Positions 10,548-21,440 of a DNA stretch of 64,000 nucleotides are shown here, piece after piece (the first letter of the stretch is position 1; every line of letters begins with the position of its first letter). A program made the translations under genes and the position numbers. The stretch is from the NCBI GenBank assembly GCA_943736015.1, contig OX031064.1:59565861-59629860 (forward strand), written 5' to 3'. The notes under the pieces were generated by a model. The model had not been told where the DNA came from, did no database searches, and was given only the letters and a program-made list of their open reading frames with translations. This DNA is from Tridacna crocea. Taxonomy: Eukaryota; Mollusca; Bivalvia; Cardiida; Cardiidae.

Positions 10548-10801
10548 TTAACCCTTTACCAAGAAACAAAATTTTAGGATGGTCCAAATTGAGAGCACTT
10601 GCAGACGACAAAATATACGTAATTCAAAGATTGAAATTTTGTTTCCTGCAAGATAGAAACCACTGCGGGAAAAGGAAAAATGCTGGTTACTACCATTTGA
10701 GCCAATGCTGGTTACCAGCATTTTTCCCCTTTTCCCACAATGGTTTCAAAAGGCTTCTATCTTAGGGTCGTAAAACCAGGGATTGTGTGGTAAACGGTTA
10801 A
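10548..10801. mobile_element. Family P MITE with duplicated hairpin tip
   Basis: TTAA at 10548-10551 and 10798-10801. The element is about 25 bp longer than usual because AATGCTGGTTAC is repeated at the centre, separated by TACCATTTGAGCC. Confidence 0.75.
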
Positions 10802-10834
10802 AGATATTCTTTACCTTATTTCAGATTTATAAAG

Positions 10835-10965
10835 TAACACAAGTTCTGATTGGCTACACCATTTGGTTCAGCCAATCAAAACTTGTGTTACTTTCAAATT
10901 TAGAGAATTCTTGAGAATAAGATTAAAAATGGTTGGTAAATACAGACCCTAGTGAATTTTAGAGG
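10835..10965. mobile_element. Family T foldback MITE
   Basis: AAGTAACACAAGTTCTGATT and GGCTACACCA face TGGTTCAGCCAATCAAAACT; a TTGGTAAATACAGACCC terminus follows. Confidence 0.75.
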
Positions 10966-11119
10966 AGAGACGGGGATTAGCCTAGTGACGTACAATATCA
11001 GAGCTCTGGGATTCAGAATCCCTAACAAAGTATTTGATCAGCAGTTTAGAGAAATCTTGAGCTAAAACATGGTCTGATTTTTCCTCAAACGTATCGATAA
11101 AAGCATTATCCTTGCGTAT

Positions 11120-11560
11120 GAATGTTGCTTGCGTGGAGTGTAGATTCAGATAAGACGTGTGACGTACAGATCAAAGTTCACGGAAGTATATACTTATTTC
11201 TTCCCCCTCTCCTCTATCCTCCTCCGCTGAAATAATCTCAATGAACCAATCAGTTTCTGGCGTTAGGATTGTAGGCCACTCTTGAAAAGATTGTGGCGGT
11301 AAGAGAAATTGATAGCATTTTGTAATTTAACTAATTCAAATGTATATTTGATTATGTTTATGCAATTAACCTTCATAGCAAGCACATGTTTTTTGTTTTA
11401 CAAAATTATAGATTAATGCCGCCCCCTCACAATATTTGTTTACATGAAAATATCCGTGCCAATTAATAAACAGGAGACAACCATAATTATATACAAATAC
11501 AGGTCACAAAGTAATAAACAAATCACCATACTTGAACAGAAAGATTAATTGCCTAATAGA
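11120..11560. other. AT-rich stretch, nothing recognised
   Basis: There is no long reading frame, palindrome or tandem repeat that I can support. Confidence 0.5.
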
Positions 11561-11562
11561 TT

Positions 11563-11711
11563 TGAGCCACGCTCCAGGAAAAGGGGGCTAAATGCATCTG
11601 CGAAAAGTTTCGACCCAGATCAGCCTGCGCAATCCGCGCAGGCTGATCTGGGACGAAACTTTTCGCAATTTGTCAACTTTCTCTATGTCCAAGGAGCAGT
11701 CTACCTCATGA
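11563..11711 (+). mobile_element. Family S palindromic MITE
   Basis: GAGCCACGCTCCAGGAAAAG is followed by GCGAAAAGTTTCGACCCAGA, whose inverse GATCTGGGACGAAACTTTTC follows after GCGCAATCCGCGC. It ends near GGAGCAGTCTACCTCATGAC. The 60-residue reading frame inside is the element read through, not a gene. Confidence 0.8.
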
Positions 11712-12132
11712 CCAAGTCAGTTGTTAAATAAGTGGGTATTATTGATCCATAACTATGTGGCTTACTTTGTACCAAGGATCACGGAGATGCATTAAGGCCC
11801 CATTTGCTGGAGCATAGTTCATTTACATGTTTCCTGCAGTTATAGAGCAATTTCGCCTTGTATGAGATTGACAATAACTATAATAAAACTGTCAAATTTG
11901 TTTTGTAGCATCCATCCATTATCTCTCTAAGGACCATCTTCGTAAGTTACGATGCTCATTTAACCTTATACAATACCAAAAGGTACTTTAACAGTGTTTG
12001 TGGACGGTGGGTTTTTTCGAGATCAGTTTACAAAGAAAGTGCGGTCTGATCTTGAATATACACCTTCTACTACCACATGGTAAACTATTATCAAAGTTTC
12101 CTTCAATTGTAGACTCCGAGATATGTACGTAT

Positions 12133-12502
12133 ATGAGCGACGTTCTCTGAAAGGGGGTGTTATGTATCTGCGAAATAGTATAGACCCGGATCAGCCTGTC
12201 CAGTCAGTGCAGGCTGACCTGTGTCGGAACTTTAACCCTTAAAGCGCTGGAACCAAATTAACTTGTTTTTGTGGACAGTGTAGATCAAGATCAGACTGCA
12301 CGTTCAGTGAACGTGCAGTCTGATCTTGGATCTACACTGTCCACTATTTTGTTTCATATTCTGGCCAAAAATAACTTGGTACAGTAATATTTCAGATGTT
12401 TTTCCTATTTAAAAATGTATCTTGTATTAATTCAGCACTTTAAGGGTTAAGCACGTGGTAAATATTCTGCAGATCAAAGGACACCTCTACCTCATTATTC
12501 AA
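12133..12502 (+). mobile_element. Family S MITE split by a family Q insertion
   Basis: The left part (12133-12231) ends in GTGTCGGAACTT. The right part (12451-12502) resumes with GCACGTGGTAAATATTCTGC and ends ACACCTCTACCTCATTATTC. Between them lies a complete Q element bounded by TTAA. Confidence 0.8.
12232..12450. mobile_element. Family Q MITE, full-length reference copy (219 bp)
   Basis: TTAA at 12232-12235 and 12447-12450. Termini are CCCTTAAAGCGCTGG and CAGCACTTTAAGGG. The central palindrome GGACAGTGTAGATCAAGATC faces GATCTTGGATCTACACTGTC around ACGTTCAGTGAACGT. Its insertion into an S element shows TTAA targeting. Confidence 0.88.
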
Positions 12503-13880
12503 TGGTTTGTTTGACGAAATGGATTTCACGGACCGAAAATTCTACAATAACTTCCTTATGTAATAATGCATCACGGGGAAATATTACTTTTGTCACACCA
12601 TGCTTCAATGATTTTAAATCTCGGGTAGATTTTTTTTTTGAGATGGTAGCAAAAAACTTAATAAAATCCAATATGTTATTATCCCTATCCCCCCCCCTCC
12701 ACTAAGTTTCGAAAGTGCTATATGCTTCTAAATTTTGATTAAAAATCGCGAATCGTTGTAGGAACGGTAACAGGGCAGTAGAAAAGCCTTTACCGTAGTA
12801 GGGGGCTACATGGTCGCCACTTCATGGAACTTATTTTGTCCGTGCTCAAAATTAACGAAGTGGAATCGCCGTCGACTAGAAGCGTCACAAAAGCTATGGT
12901 AAGTAAAAAGTGGAGACATGAATTTGACCAACTCCAGGCCTGGTTCAAGAGCTTTCCTGAAGTTGGTGTCATTTCTCTAGATTCTTGAACCAACTCTAGG
13001 TAAGATCTCGTGAAAATATGAGGCTCCTTTCTCATTTAATTGAAAAACGAAGTGCTGTCTTCCACCATCATAGGTTCTTTCATAAGTTGGTGATGATGTC
13101 TAAACTGGAGCCTTCGCGCTGCGATTTGGAAGGTATTGGTGGTCATGACCGCAGTGGAATCGCTGCCCATTGAAGCGAAATTGGATGTAAATGTTTAGGT
13201 ACGATTCTTCGGCATTTTAGTCCTCCTTTGGGAGGGGGGCCAAACCACATAATTATGTAACTCCGAACTTCTTGCGGAACGCAGTTCCTGACAGGTTGTT
13301 CGACTTTTCTGCCTCATCCACGCCGTGCAAAAATGCCAATAACTTCCGGTATTGTACTCATACGGCAAACGAAATATTCATATGCGTAAAGTAGATCTCG
13401 TCAGTGAGATGTAGACGAAAACATTCTAAGTCAAAAAGCATAGGTAATTTGCAATCGTAATTGTCAGCTCTTTCCAAACCGCACCCCACAGAGGCCGCGT
13501 GTTTTAACCAAAAGTGAAGAATGAATCTGGTCCCAAATGACTATAATCTCAAATTTGAAATATTTGGGAATCGAACCAGCGACCCTCTGGAGTAGTTGGT
13601 CCATTTGCCACAATTAGTTAAATTGTTGTTGTTGTTGTTTAATCTGTTAATTCCACGACGGTTTAATTTTGTAATTGGACAGTAGAGAGTTAAAAAGAAA
13701 GAAAGATAAAGATAAGACTTGAAAGAGCAAAGGTTAATTATGTGTGAATTTTTCTTCCTGATTAAGCTAGTATAAGTATTTAATTAGAGTTAAAAAGGAT
13801 GTTGTTAGGGGCGTATAAACCTGAAGTTGCAAAATTGAATCCCTTGTGTATTGACGTCAATAGCTGTTATCCGTTACCTC
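12503..13880. other. Unassigned stretch
   Basis: An 81-codon minus-strand frame (12790-13035) and short pieces around 13040-13500 have fairly even base composition but no domain, splice pattern or repeat I recognise. A short (TTG)n run lies near 13623-13640. It may be an old, unidentified repeat. Confidence 0.4.
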
Positions 13881-14045
13881 GGAAGTATTTGAGAACGAAT
13901 CGGTAACGAGCATTATCTCTTTTTCCCACAATGTTTTCTACTCTTTTCAAGACCAGTTTACTCATTTGAGCCACGCTTAATTTGTTGTCTATAAATGTTT
14001 TAATTTTGGAAAAGTTTCAAATAATTGTCATTTGGTAAAGAGTCA
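13880..14045. mobile_element. Family P MITE, decayed copy
   Basis: CTCTTTTTCCCACAATGTTTTC, GTTGTCTATAAATGTTTTAA-like and TTTGGTAAAGAGTCAA landmarks remain. Confidence 0.55.
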
Positions 14046-14140
14046 ATTAAACAACTTAAAAATAGGACGTTAAAATGTCCTTACACTTTCTCTCTTGTAT
14101 GTTTTCTTGGCAAATTCAGTTAGCTCAATCTTAGTCAGTG

Positions 14141-14245
14141 TAATGCAGAGAAATGACCCCCATTACAAAATGACCCACGGTCAGTTCTCGACCTAGAATA
14201 ATGACCCGGGTCATTTTGTAATGGGGATCATTTCTCTGCATTATA
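14141..14245. repeat. Long hairpin (about 43-bp arms)
   Basis: TAATGCAGAGAAATGACCCC through AAAATGACCCA is inverted downstream as GGGTCATTTTGTAATGGGGA to TTTCTCTGCATTA, with about a 20-bp loop. It is unrelated to families P-T; probably a small foldback element. Confidence 0.85.
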
Positions 14246-14417
14246 CCGGTAATGGATTGGACTTGTGATACAAAGGTCTCGGATTCGAATTTCGTCTATG
14301 CTTATGATAATAATAGTACATGTATTATGGTTCTCAATAGTGCTAGGTTTTAAAGATCCTGCGGACGTAAGTAACCATCATTTTCTCCTCTACCCACAAT
14401 TGTTTTTACCTTTACTT

Positions 14418-14675
14418 TTAACTCATTACCGAACAACAATATTTTAGGCTTGTTCAAATCGAAAACATTTTCAAATGACATTATAAAAGTGTCTGAAAAT
14501 TTGAATTTGTTTTGTGAAGGGGAAAATTTTGAATTTATTTTGTGAAGGGTAGAAAACATTGTTGGAAAAGGAGAAAATGCTGGTTACCAGTATTTTCTCC
14601 TTTTCCCACAATGCTTTCCAAAGACTTCTTTCTCATGGTCGCCAAAAGTATAGAGATTGTGTGGTAATGAGTTAA
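14418..14675. mobile_element. Family P MITE with internal duplication
   Basis: TTAA at 14418-14421 and 14672-14675. The TTTGAATTTGTTTTGTGAAG segment is repeated before a good hairpin around GGTTACC. Confidence 0.75.
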
Positions 14676-15186
14676 AGTTATTAATAGTAATCCATATTCA
14701 CAAACTATTAGTTAGTCTTAATTCTCAAGAATTTTCCAAACGTCAAAGTTTACCAAACTGTTAAGCCAATCAGATGATGCGTTACTGTCTAATTCTGGAA
14801 TAAAATTATGGATGCAATCAAGAATGTTTGCTGTAAACGGACCTTGGATTGCATATTCGCCTAACGTCTGAACAAGTTGAAAAGATTTTGACGTAATACT
14901 AGTATTTAAAATCTGTTCCTTTTAACTCTTCTAGTTGAATGCCGGAAGTTTTGTTTGTAGGTAAAATGACGTATAATTATGGCCAGAGGTCGCAGTTTCG
15001 TTTAACATCTGTGCTTTAATTGCGTTAAACGAACAACTTAAACGTTTAATTGCGTTAAATGAACAACTTAAAAATAGGATGTTGAGGTGCCCTTAGAGTT
15101 TGATCATTGTACGTCTTATACAGTCCCGGTAGTTTTAGTTTTGTCGGTCCGTTAAAGGACGTGTAAATCCAAGGGTCGTCCTCGCC

Positions 15187-15428
15187 AACGAAAAGGGGAA
15201 TTCAGACATTTGCGTAAAGTGTCGTCTCGGATCGGCCTGCGCAGTCCGTGCTAGCTAATCCGAATTGACACTCTGTTTTATGTAATTTTCTATTTTGTCC
15301 AAGTCTACTACAGAAAAAATCGGATAAATTCATTAAGTACCGTCTCGGATTGGCCTGCGTAGACTGCAAAGGCTGATCCGAGACTACACTGTGTGAAAAT
15401 GTCCGAATGACCCTTTTCCCGTGTTTCA
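15187..15428. mobile_element. Family R palindromic MITE
   Basis: GAAAAGGGGAATTCAGACAT starts it and ATGTCCGAATGACCCTTTTC ends it (terminal inverted repeats). Inside are two GTCTCGGATxGGCCTGCG-type palindromes. Confidence 0.75.
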
Positions 15429-15552
15429 TTTGAAATAGTGTTCCTAGCTTTACTAGGTATTAAATTGTGCTCCTTTTCCTGATAAAAAACTAAAATGAAC
15501 TTATCAATTCGACAGTAAAAACTCATTAATTGCTAATTCAAAAGTGTAGTTT

Positions 15553-15655
15553 TTGGAATGATATCTTCAGATCGGACTGTGTAGATTCGAGACCAAACTG
15601 TTCTTGATCTATACTGTCCGCAAAAGGTCAGCGCGTCGCGCTTAGGAGTTGAAAG
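15553..15655. mobile_element. Family Q MITE fragment
   Basis: GATATCTTCAGATCGGACTG faces TTCTTGATCTATACTGTCCG, followed by GCGTCGCGCTTAGGAG. Confidence 0.6.
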
Positions 15656-15660
15656 GTTCA

Positions 15661-15889
15661 TTAACCCTTTCCCAAACAATCCCTGGTTTTTACGGGTCTG
15701 GAGTAGTAGCCTTTTGAAAACATTGTGGGAAAAGAAGAAAATGTTGGTAACCAGCATTTTCTCCTTTTCCCACAATGTTTTCTACCCTGTCATAGACAGA
15801 AATCATCTTTTTAGCAAGAGTTGAATTGTCGTCTGCAAATGCTTTCAATTTGGTCTAGTCCAAAAGTTTGTCGTTTGGGAAAGGGTTAA
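15661..15889. mobile_element. Family P MITE (229 bp)
   Basis: TTAA at 15661-15664 and 15886-15889. Termini CCCTTTCCCAAACAA and CGTTTGGGAAAGGG match each other, forming a CCC/GGG variant of the usual terminal repeat. The hairpin surrounds GGTAACC. Confidence 0.87.
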
Positions 15890-16261
15890 AAGCAGGAATC
15901 ACATTTACCGAGTTTTCCACATTCGAATCCAGTCTGATCTATCGTTGATTGAGCAACAGTCAAGAATGGCTAATAGAAAACAGCTATGTCCGTTATAATG
16001 GCGTTATGGAGAATTGCGATATCAGTGACCCCGCCTCCTTTTCCCACAATGTTTTCAAAAGTCCTCTTCCTCAGGAAAGACTGTTTGGTAAAAGGGCAAA
16101 ACTTTCATAAAAAGCTGTCCATAACTTTACAGATTCGCACTCTTGGTTTGGTTTCCTTTTTTATTATCGTACATTAGTATATAACCTCTGTATTTTATAA
16201 CCGAAGACTATAAGTAGTTACCTCCCTTTAGACGAAAAATTACTGGCAAATATCAAACTGA

Positions 16262-16435
16262 TTAACCCTTTACCACACAATGACGACTTTTAACGACCCT
16301 GAGAAAGGATCCTTTTGAAAACATTTTAGGAAAAGAAGACTATGCTGGTAACCAGCATTTTCTCCTTTTTCCACAAAGTTTTCTACCTTATCAAAGCGAA
16401 ATTGCATCATTTTGCTGTGTGGTAACGGGTTAGCT
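16262..16435. mobile_element. Family P MITE, right half deleted
   Basis: TTAACCCTTTACCACACAAT starts it, with a hairpin around GGTAACC. The end is a short TGTGGTAACGGGTTAG. Confidence 0.7.
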
Positions 16436-16524
16436 GAATATGAACATAATATTCATCGATTAATAAAAAAAAGTGTAATGTTTGATTGCTTTATTTTTTT
16501 AAGTCGGTTCAATTAAGTATAAAT

Positions 16525-16850
16525 GAGCCACGCTTTTGTGAAAAAAGGGGCTTGACGTATCCGAAAAAAGTAACGAACCTACATGCCTACATGTACATGC
16601 GCAGTCTGCGCAGGTTGGGGCGAAACTTCCTGTCATTGGAAAACTTTCTACATGTCAAAGGGCCATTTTATCCCCAGATCCAATCGATGCCGGTTAAAAA
16701 CAGTAAATTTATGTAAATGTGACCCGTCACGCATAAAGGGACCTTCTGTGAACTTCGAAAACTGTCAAACCTGGTCAGACTGTGCGAATTACGCAGGCTG
16801 ACCAAGGTTGACACTTTTCGCTTGCATTCTACCTCATTATACAACCATTT
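16525..16850 (+). mobile_element. Two tandem family S copies
   Basis: Copy one (about 16525-16680) has GAGCCACGCTTTTGTG and GCAGTCTGCGCAGG; copy two (about 16728-16850) has ACCTGGTCAGACTGTGCG facing CGCAGGCTGACCAAGG. Reading frames here are read-through of the repeats. Confidence 0.65.
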
Positions 16851-17373
16851 TTGATGTATCAACTTCAATTGTCCCTGCACCATCTTTGATCTGCTTTCAT
16901 CTAATTGATTTACGGAATTCCCAGACTGTTCCTTTTCGCGTGTATAACCAATTCCTTACTCAGTCAATTTTGCCGACCCTGGTTAGACTCAGTCCGTGGC
17001 ACACAGTCGAGCCTGAAGCACAAGGAAACAAGGTCAGTTACTCTTCTTGACAGTATTTCTTACGAGGACAGATGCTCTTTAATCAGGACCGAATTCATTT
17101 CTCCCTCTCCGCTTCAAACATTGTTGCGGTGATGTTTATAATGAACGCCGCCATTGGCGTGGAATGAATGTTGCTGGAGCTACTAATAAACTCCGGGAAA
17201 ACGAAAATAGATGAATTTGCAGTCTAGACACCACCGAAATTATGTTGAAACAGCCTTGAAACATCGAACAAAGAAAAAACAAACAAGTGTCCTCTTCCTG
17301 GGCCTCACACAATCAGCTGCTGATGAACAAAGCCCAATGTCCTATAAGTATCCTGTAGGAAAACAATCGCTCT
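16851..17373. other. Gene-free stretch
   Basis: Short open frames at 16905-17132 and 17211-17350 lack splice context or known motifs. I see no repeat in it. Confidence 0.45.
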
Positions 17374-17602
17374 TTAACCCTTTACCAAACAATCCCTGGT
17401 TTTTACGACCCCTAGATAGAACCCTTTTGAAAACATTGTGGGAAAAGGAGAAAATGCTGGTAACCAGCATTTTCTCCTTTTCCCACAATGTTTTCTACCC
17501 TGCTAAATACAAATTTCAATTTTTGTGGTATGCTTATTATGTCGCTTGCAAATTCTTTCAATTTGGACCTGTCCAAAATTTTGTTGTTTGATAAAGGTTT
17601 AA
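17374..17602. mobile_element. Family P MITE (229 bp)
   Basis: TTAA at 17374-17377 and 17599-17602, with a near-perfect palindrome AAAACATTGTGGGAAAAGGA around GGTAACC. Confidence 0.87.
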
Positions 17603-17715
17603 GGGCTTATTGTTTGTTACAGTGTACAAACTCTTTATGACACGGAAAAAAAGTAGTCTTTTTCCCAAAGAAATCATTTATACCGTGACCTTCTACAAAT
17701 ATTGAACCGAAACTG

Positions 17716-17892
17716 TTAACCCATTACCACACAATCCCTACTTTTGACGCTCCTGAGAAAGAAGCCTTCAGAAAACATTGTGGGAAAAGGAGAAAATGCT
17801 GGTAACCAGCATTTTCTCCTTTTCCCGCAATGTTTACAAAAGGCTTCTCTCCAAGGGTCATCAAAAGTCGTCATTGTTTGAGATAGGGTTAA
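17716..17892. mobile_element. Family P MITE, short copy
   Basis: TTAA at 17716-17719 and 17889-17892 (177 bp). It carries the hairpin between two left-type ends, lacking the GTCTGCAAATGC block. Confidence 0.78.
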
Positions 17893-17962
17893 AGTCTTGT
17901 TTTTCTGTTTCAAAAATTAGAATAGGAAGATAAATCAAGAGAGTGAAATACATGTAACAATC

Positions 17963-18012
17963 TGAGCCATGCTCTGGCAAAAGGGGGCTTAGTGCATCTC
18001 CGTGGTACATTT
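17963..18012 (+). mobile_element. Family S left-end fragment
   Basis: GAGCCATGCTCTGGCAAAAG and GTGCATCTCCG are the S start; it breaks off at the minisatellite. Confidence 0.6.
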
Positions 18013-18034
18013 TGACAAGCAGGTCGCCACATGG

Positions 18035-18295
18035 TCATGGATCCATAAACGTGGGTCCATAAACATAGGACCTTAAACATAGGTCCTTAAACATGAGTCC
18101 ATAAACATGGGTCCTTAAACATGGATCCATGCCCTTTGGTCCATAAACATGGGTCCATAAACATGGATCCATGAACATTGGTCCATAAACATGGGTCCAT
18201 AAACATGGATCCATGAACATTGGTCCATAAACATGGGTCCTTAAACATGGATCCATAAACATTGGTCCATAAACATGGGTCCATAAACAAGCTGG
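18035..18295. repeat. 14-bp minisatellite with 42-bp higher-order period
   Basis: About 18 units of CATAAACATGGGTC-type sequence. Three variants (GGGTC, GGATC, TTGGTC endings) recur in fixed order, giving a 42-bp superunit. Because 42 is divisible by three, the minus strand stays open in two frames; these are not genes. A family R end (18297-18352) follows. Confidence 0.9.
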
Positions 18296-18296
18296 T

Positions 18297-18352
18297 CCGT
18301 GACGATATTTGACGCAAATGTCCGAATGCCACTTTTCGCGTGTTGAAGGCTA
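18297..18352. mobile_element. Family R MITE, right-end fragment
   Basis: GACGCAAATGTCCGAATGCC and ACTTTTCGCGTGTTG match the R terminus. Confidence 0.7.
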
Positions 18353-19037
18353 TATAAGGATCAACGTCTCAAGTATGGTTTTCTTTAGAACTCGACCTCA
18401 TCTCACAAAATACAAGTGAGTCTCGCTTTGAAAAATCGCCTTGATTATTGTGAAATGTTAATTTTGACCTTTTGTTTACTATCGGGTTGTAAATAAATGT
18501 CGCATCCTCATTACAATCTTCCTGTTTCCATGGCAACCGTTGTTTGAAAAATTATCCACTGTTGTCACTGATCTGTTCGTGAACGGCAATAAATCATCAT
18601 CCTGGTCAACCCTTTTCTACTTTTGGGGCATGTTTCGTAGCTTTTTGTGGACAGCACAGATCGAGATCAGACGGCACAGAACGTGCACTGTGGTCTTGCG
18701 TCTACACCGCTCAATAATCAGATCAAAGTGGCCTAGTATTTGCAGTCATTGGGTTTTTCGTTGGCTCAGGCGATAATACACATTGTAACTGATGCAGGGG
18801 TTGTGACCTCGAGTCAAGCCTCATCCAAAATCATCTGTAGCTCCCGCAGACCTAGCGATAATGTGCTGTACCACTGATCCAGGACTTGTACACTCGAGTC
18901 ACTGTTTCACCAATTTCCTAAAGAGCCCTGATAACTCAGGCGATAGCATAAAGTTGTTCTAATTATAAAAGGGACATGAGCTTAAGCCTAGGTTTGGCTA
19001 ATTTTCTGTCGAGCTCTGTTGACAAGGTGATATTATA
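18353..19037. other. Stretch with Q fragment and tRNA-like pieces
   Basis: A Q fragment (about 18640-18715) is followed by two diverged tRNA-like segments (about 18760-18835 and 18850-18905) with GGCTCAGGCGATA and TGACCTCGAGTC, possible A- and B-box relics of an old SINE. I see no gene. Confidence 0.45.
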
Positions 19038-19038
19038 T

Positions 19039-19287
19039 GGCTTGAAACACGGGAAAAGCGGCATTTTGACATTTGCGTAAAGTGTCGTCTCGGATCAGCC
19101 TGCGCAGTCCGCGCAGGCTGATCCGAGACGACACTTTACGACTTCATTAGATTTTGTTTTGCAGGAACCGGAAAATTACATAAAAACGGAAAATGTCGTT
19201 TTGGACTATCCAGCGCGGACTGCAGGCTGACCCAACACGTCAATTTACGCCATTGTTGGAATGCCGCTTTCCGCGTATTGCAGGTCA
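19039..19287. mobile_element. Family R palindromic MITE
   Basis: It starts GGCTTGAAACACGGGAAAAG and ends CCGCTTTCCGCGTATTGCAG. The left palindrome, GTAAAGTGTCGTCTCGGATC to GATCCGAGACGACACTTTAC, is perfect with about 30-bp arms. Confidence 0.85.
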
Positions 19288-19706
19288 CATGACGTCAAGT
19301 TCCAAGGGTGGTGAGGTTAACGTCAGGTTTGTCCGAATTCTGACACTAAGGAATTGCTGGTGATCAGCATTTTCTCCTCTTCCCGCACGGCATGACATGG
19401 AGAGAATTATGTAGGGAACATACAATCCCGAGTTTGAACAATAAATGAGATCTCTGTTAAAAAATGTGCCGGAGTTATATTTGAGCAATAGCAAACATAC
19501 AAACAAATTAAGAATAAATTACAAACAAGAAAACACAAACAGACAAAAACACAAATAAGACAAGCATTGGTATAACCAGCCGAAACGGGAAGTTTTAAAG
19601 GATATCTTCGAAAGAACAAGAAGTTAAATTTCTGGACGCACATTTATTTGAAAACAAAACGTAAGTAGGCCTTCCTGTCACATTAACCCTTGTCCTACAA
19701 AATAGA

Positions 19707-19935
19707 TTAACTCTTTACCAAACGACATAAATTTAGACCGGTCCAAATTGGAAGCACTTGCAGACGACAAAATAAATGTAACTCAAAAATTGAAATTTGT
19801 TTCCAGCAGGGTAGAAAACATAGTGAGAAAAGGAGAAAATGCTGGTTACCAGCATTTTCTCCTTTTCCCATAATGTTTTCAAAATGGTTCTATCTCAGGA
19901 CCGTAAAAATCAAGAATTGTTTGGTAACGGTTTAA
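19707..19935. mobile_element. Family P MITE (229 bp)
   Basis: TTAA at 19707-19710 and 19932-19935, hairpin around GGTTACC, opposite orientation to the 17374 copy. Confidence 0.85.
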
Positions 19936-20117
19936 ATGAAACTTTCAAGTTACTAAAGCCCCAATTGATGCTATTTCAAATGTACCATTTTCGGGAAAAG
20001 TATTTCTTGTCGGGCAGTGTAGATCCAAGATCAGACTCCACGTTCTGTGCAGTCTGATCTTGATCCACAAGGTTCGCAAAAAGGTTCAGTGAATAGAGCT
20101 AAGCATCCTAAGGGTTA
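19936..20117. mobile_element. Family Q MITE, abutting P
   Basis: GGCAGTGTAGATCCAAGATC faces GATCTTGATCCACAAGGTTC. It ends CATCCTAAGGGTTAA at 20114-20117 and starts directly after a P element. Confidence 0.7.
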
Positions 20118-20439
20118 ATAGAGAAATTTCCGCTTTTCAATCGTTTATCTTTTTTTGACCGAACTTTTTTCCTTGTTACAAAAGATCGTTCTTGGTATTC
20201 GTTATTATTTTGTTTCAATTTCCTTATAACTCTTACTAACGAAACAACTGTTGTCATTGTCAAAGTAAAAGCATTTGCATTGTAAAAGAAAAAATGAAGA
20301 AAACTGCAATTAATTTGCAGCTTTAGTTTTAAGATATCTATTTTACATCGATTGAGAAAACAAGGTCTTACAACTTATACAAATCTCTCCAGTTTAGTTT
20401 AAACATATGTATTGAACATCAATTGAAAAACAAGTTCTT

Positions 20440-20775
20440 ACAACATATACTATAATCTCGCTCGATTCTGCTTCCTGGGAACTATACCAGTACTCGCGCC
20501 GAAAGTGTGGGGCAATGAAAAATTCCCAAAGTTGGCATCTGCTCCAGGGTATCGAACTCAGGACCTTTTTGTTACGAGGCCAATGGTTTGCCTCACGACT
20601 ACAGACACCACACAATCCTACCAATCTCTCTCGATTATGGTTCATGGGAAGTACAAAAGTACTGTAGCCGAATGCGTGGGTCAATGAAAAAAACCCAAAG
20701 TTGACACCCACACCGAACTCGTGACGTCATGGTTACGAGGCCGACGCGCTTCCCCCTATGACCATGAACACCACA
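20440..20775 (-). repeat. Two tandem tRNA-like SINE-type units
   Basis: On the minus strand each unit has a B-box-like GAGTTCGA(T)ACCCTG or ACGAGTTCGGTG segment, followed by CAACTTTGGG and TTTTTCATTG. The two units (about 20465-20620 and 20635-20775) are diverged from each other. A related fragment is at about 27710-27810. Confidence 0.5.
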
Positions 20776-20786
20776 GCAGCTTTAGG

Positions 20787-21016
20787 TTAAAACTTTACCA
20801 GACGACAAAAATTTAGCCTCTTCTAAAATGGAAGCATTTGCAGACGACAATTTCAGTGTGTCACAAAAAGTGCAACTTTTCTTTTATAAAGTAAAATAAC
20901 ATTATGGGAAAAGGAGAAAATGCTGGTTACCAGCATTTTCTCATTTTCTCAGAATGTTTTCAAAAGGATTCATTCTCATGGGTGTTAAAAGTCGCCATTG
21001 TGTGGTAAAGGGTTAA
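20787..21016. mobile_element. Family P MITE
   Basis: TTAA at 20787-20790 and 21013-21016, about 230 bp. The hairpin surrounds GGTTACC, with arms ATTATGGGAAAAGG and CATTTTCTCAGAATG. Confidence 0.8.
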
Positions 21017-21041
21017 ATACTCTTTCAAGCTGTATTATAGG

Positions 21042-21190
21042 CGTGCTCTCTGAAAAGAAGGTTTAATGCATCTGCAAAAAGTATCGACTTAGATCAGCCT
21101 GCGTGGATTGTGTAGGCCGATCGGAGTCGAAACATTTTGCTATTTGTACATTTTCTGCATATCAAAAAACCAGTATAGCCCAGGATTCAG
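21042..21190 (+). mobile_element. Family S MITE, diverged
   Basis: GCTCTCTGAAAAGAAGG, TGCATCTGCAAAAAGTATCG and TAGATCAGCCTGCGTGG identify it. Confidence 0.6.
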
Positions 21191-21212
21191 TCGGCTATTA
21201 GATAAATTGGTA

Positions 21213-21440
21213 TAAGCCTTTACCAAACAATCCCTGGTTTTTACGACCCAGAAGAAGCCTTCTGAAAACAATGTGGGAAAAGGAGAAAATGCTGGTAACC
21301 AGCATTTTCTCCTTTTCCCACAATGTTTTCAACCCCGTTGGAACTGACAAATTTTAATTTTTGGGTTAGGTTTATTTTGTCGTCTGCAAGTGCTTTCAAT
21401 TTGGACCGGTGTAAAGTTTTGTCGTTTGATAAAGAGTTAA
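21213..21440. mobile_element. Family P MITE
   Basis: The left TTAA has decayed to ATAA; the right TTAA is at 21437-21440. The palindrome around GGTAACC is perfect over about 25 bp per arm. A duplicated right-end segment with a CAGGGCATGGCTC tag follows at 21515-21615. Confidence 0.8.

Noticed and set aside
12790..13035. Minus-strand 81-codon frame as a gene
   Set aside because: No domain, no consistent splice sites and no neighbouring exon; left as unassigned sequence.
18035..18332. Two overlapping minus-strand frames with MDPCLWTH repeats
   Set aside because: Product of the 14/42-bp minisatellite.
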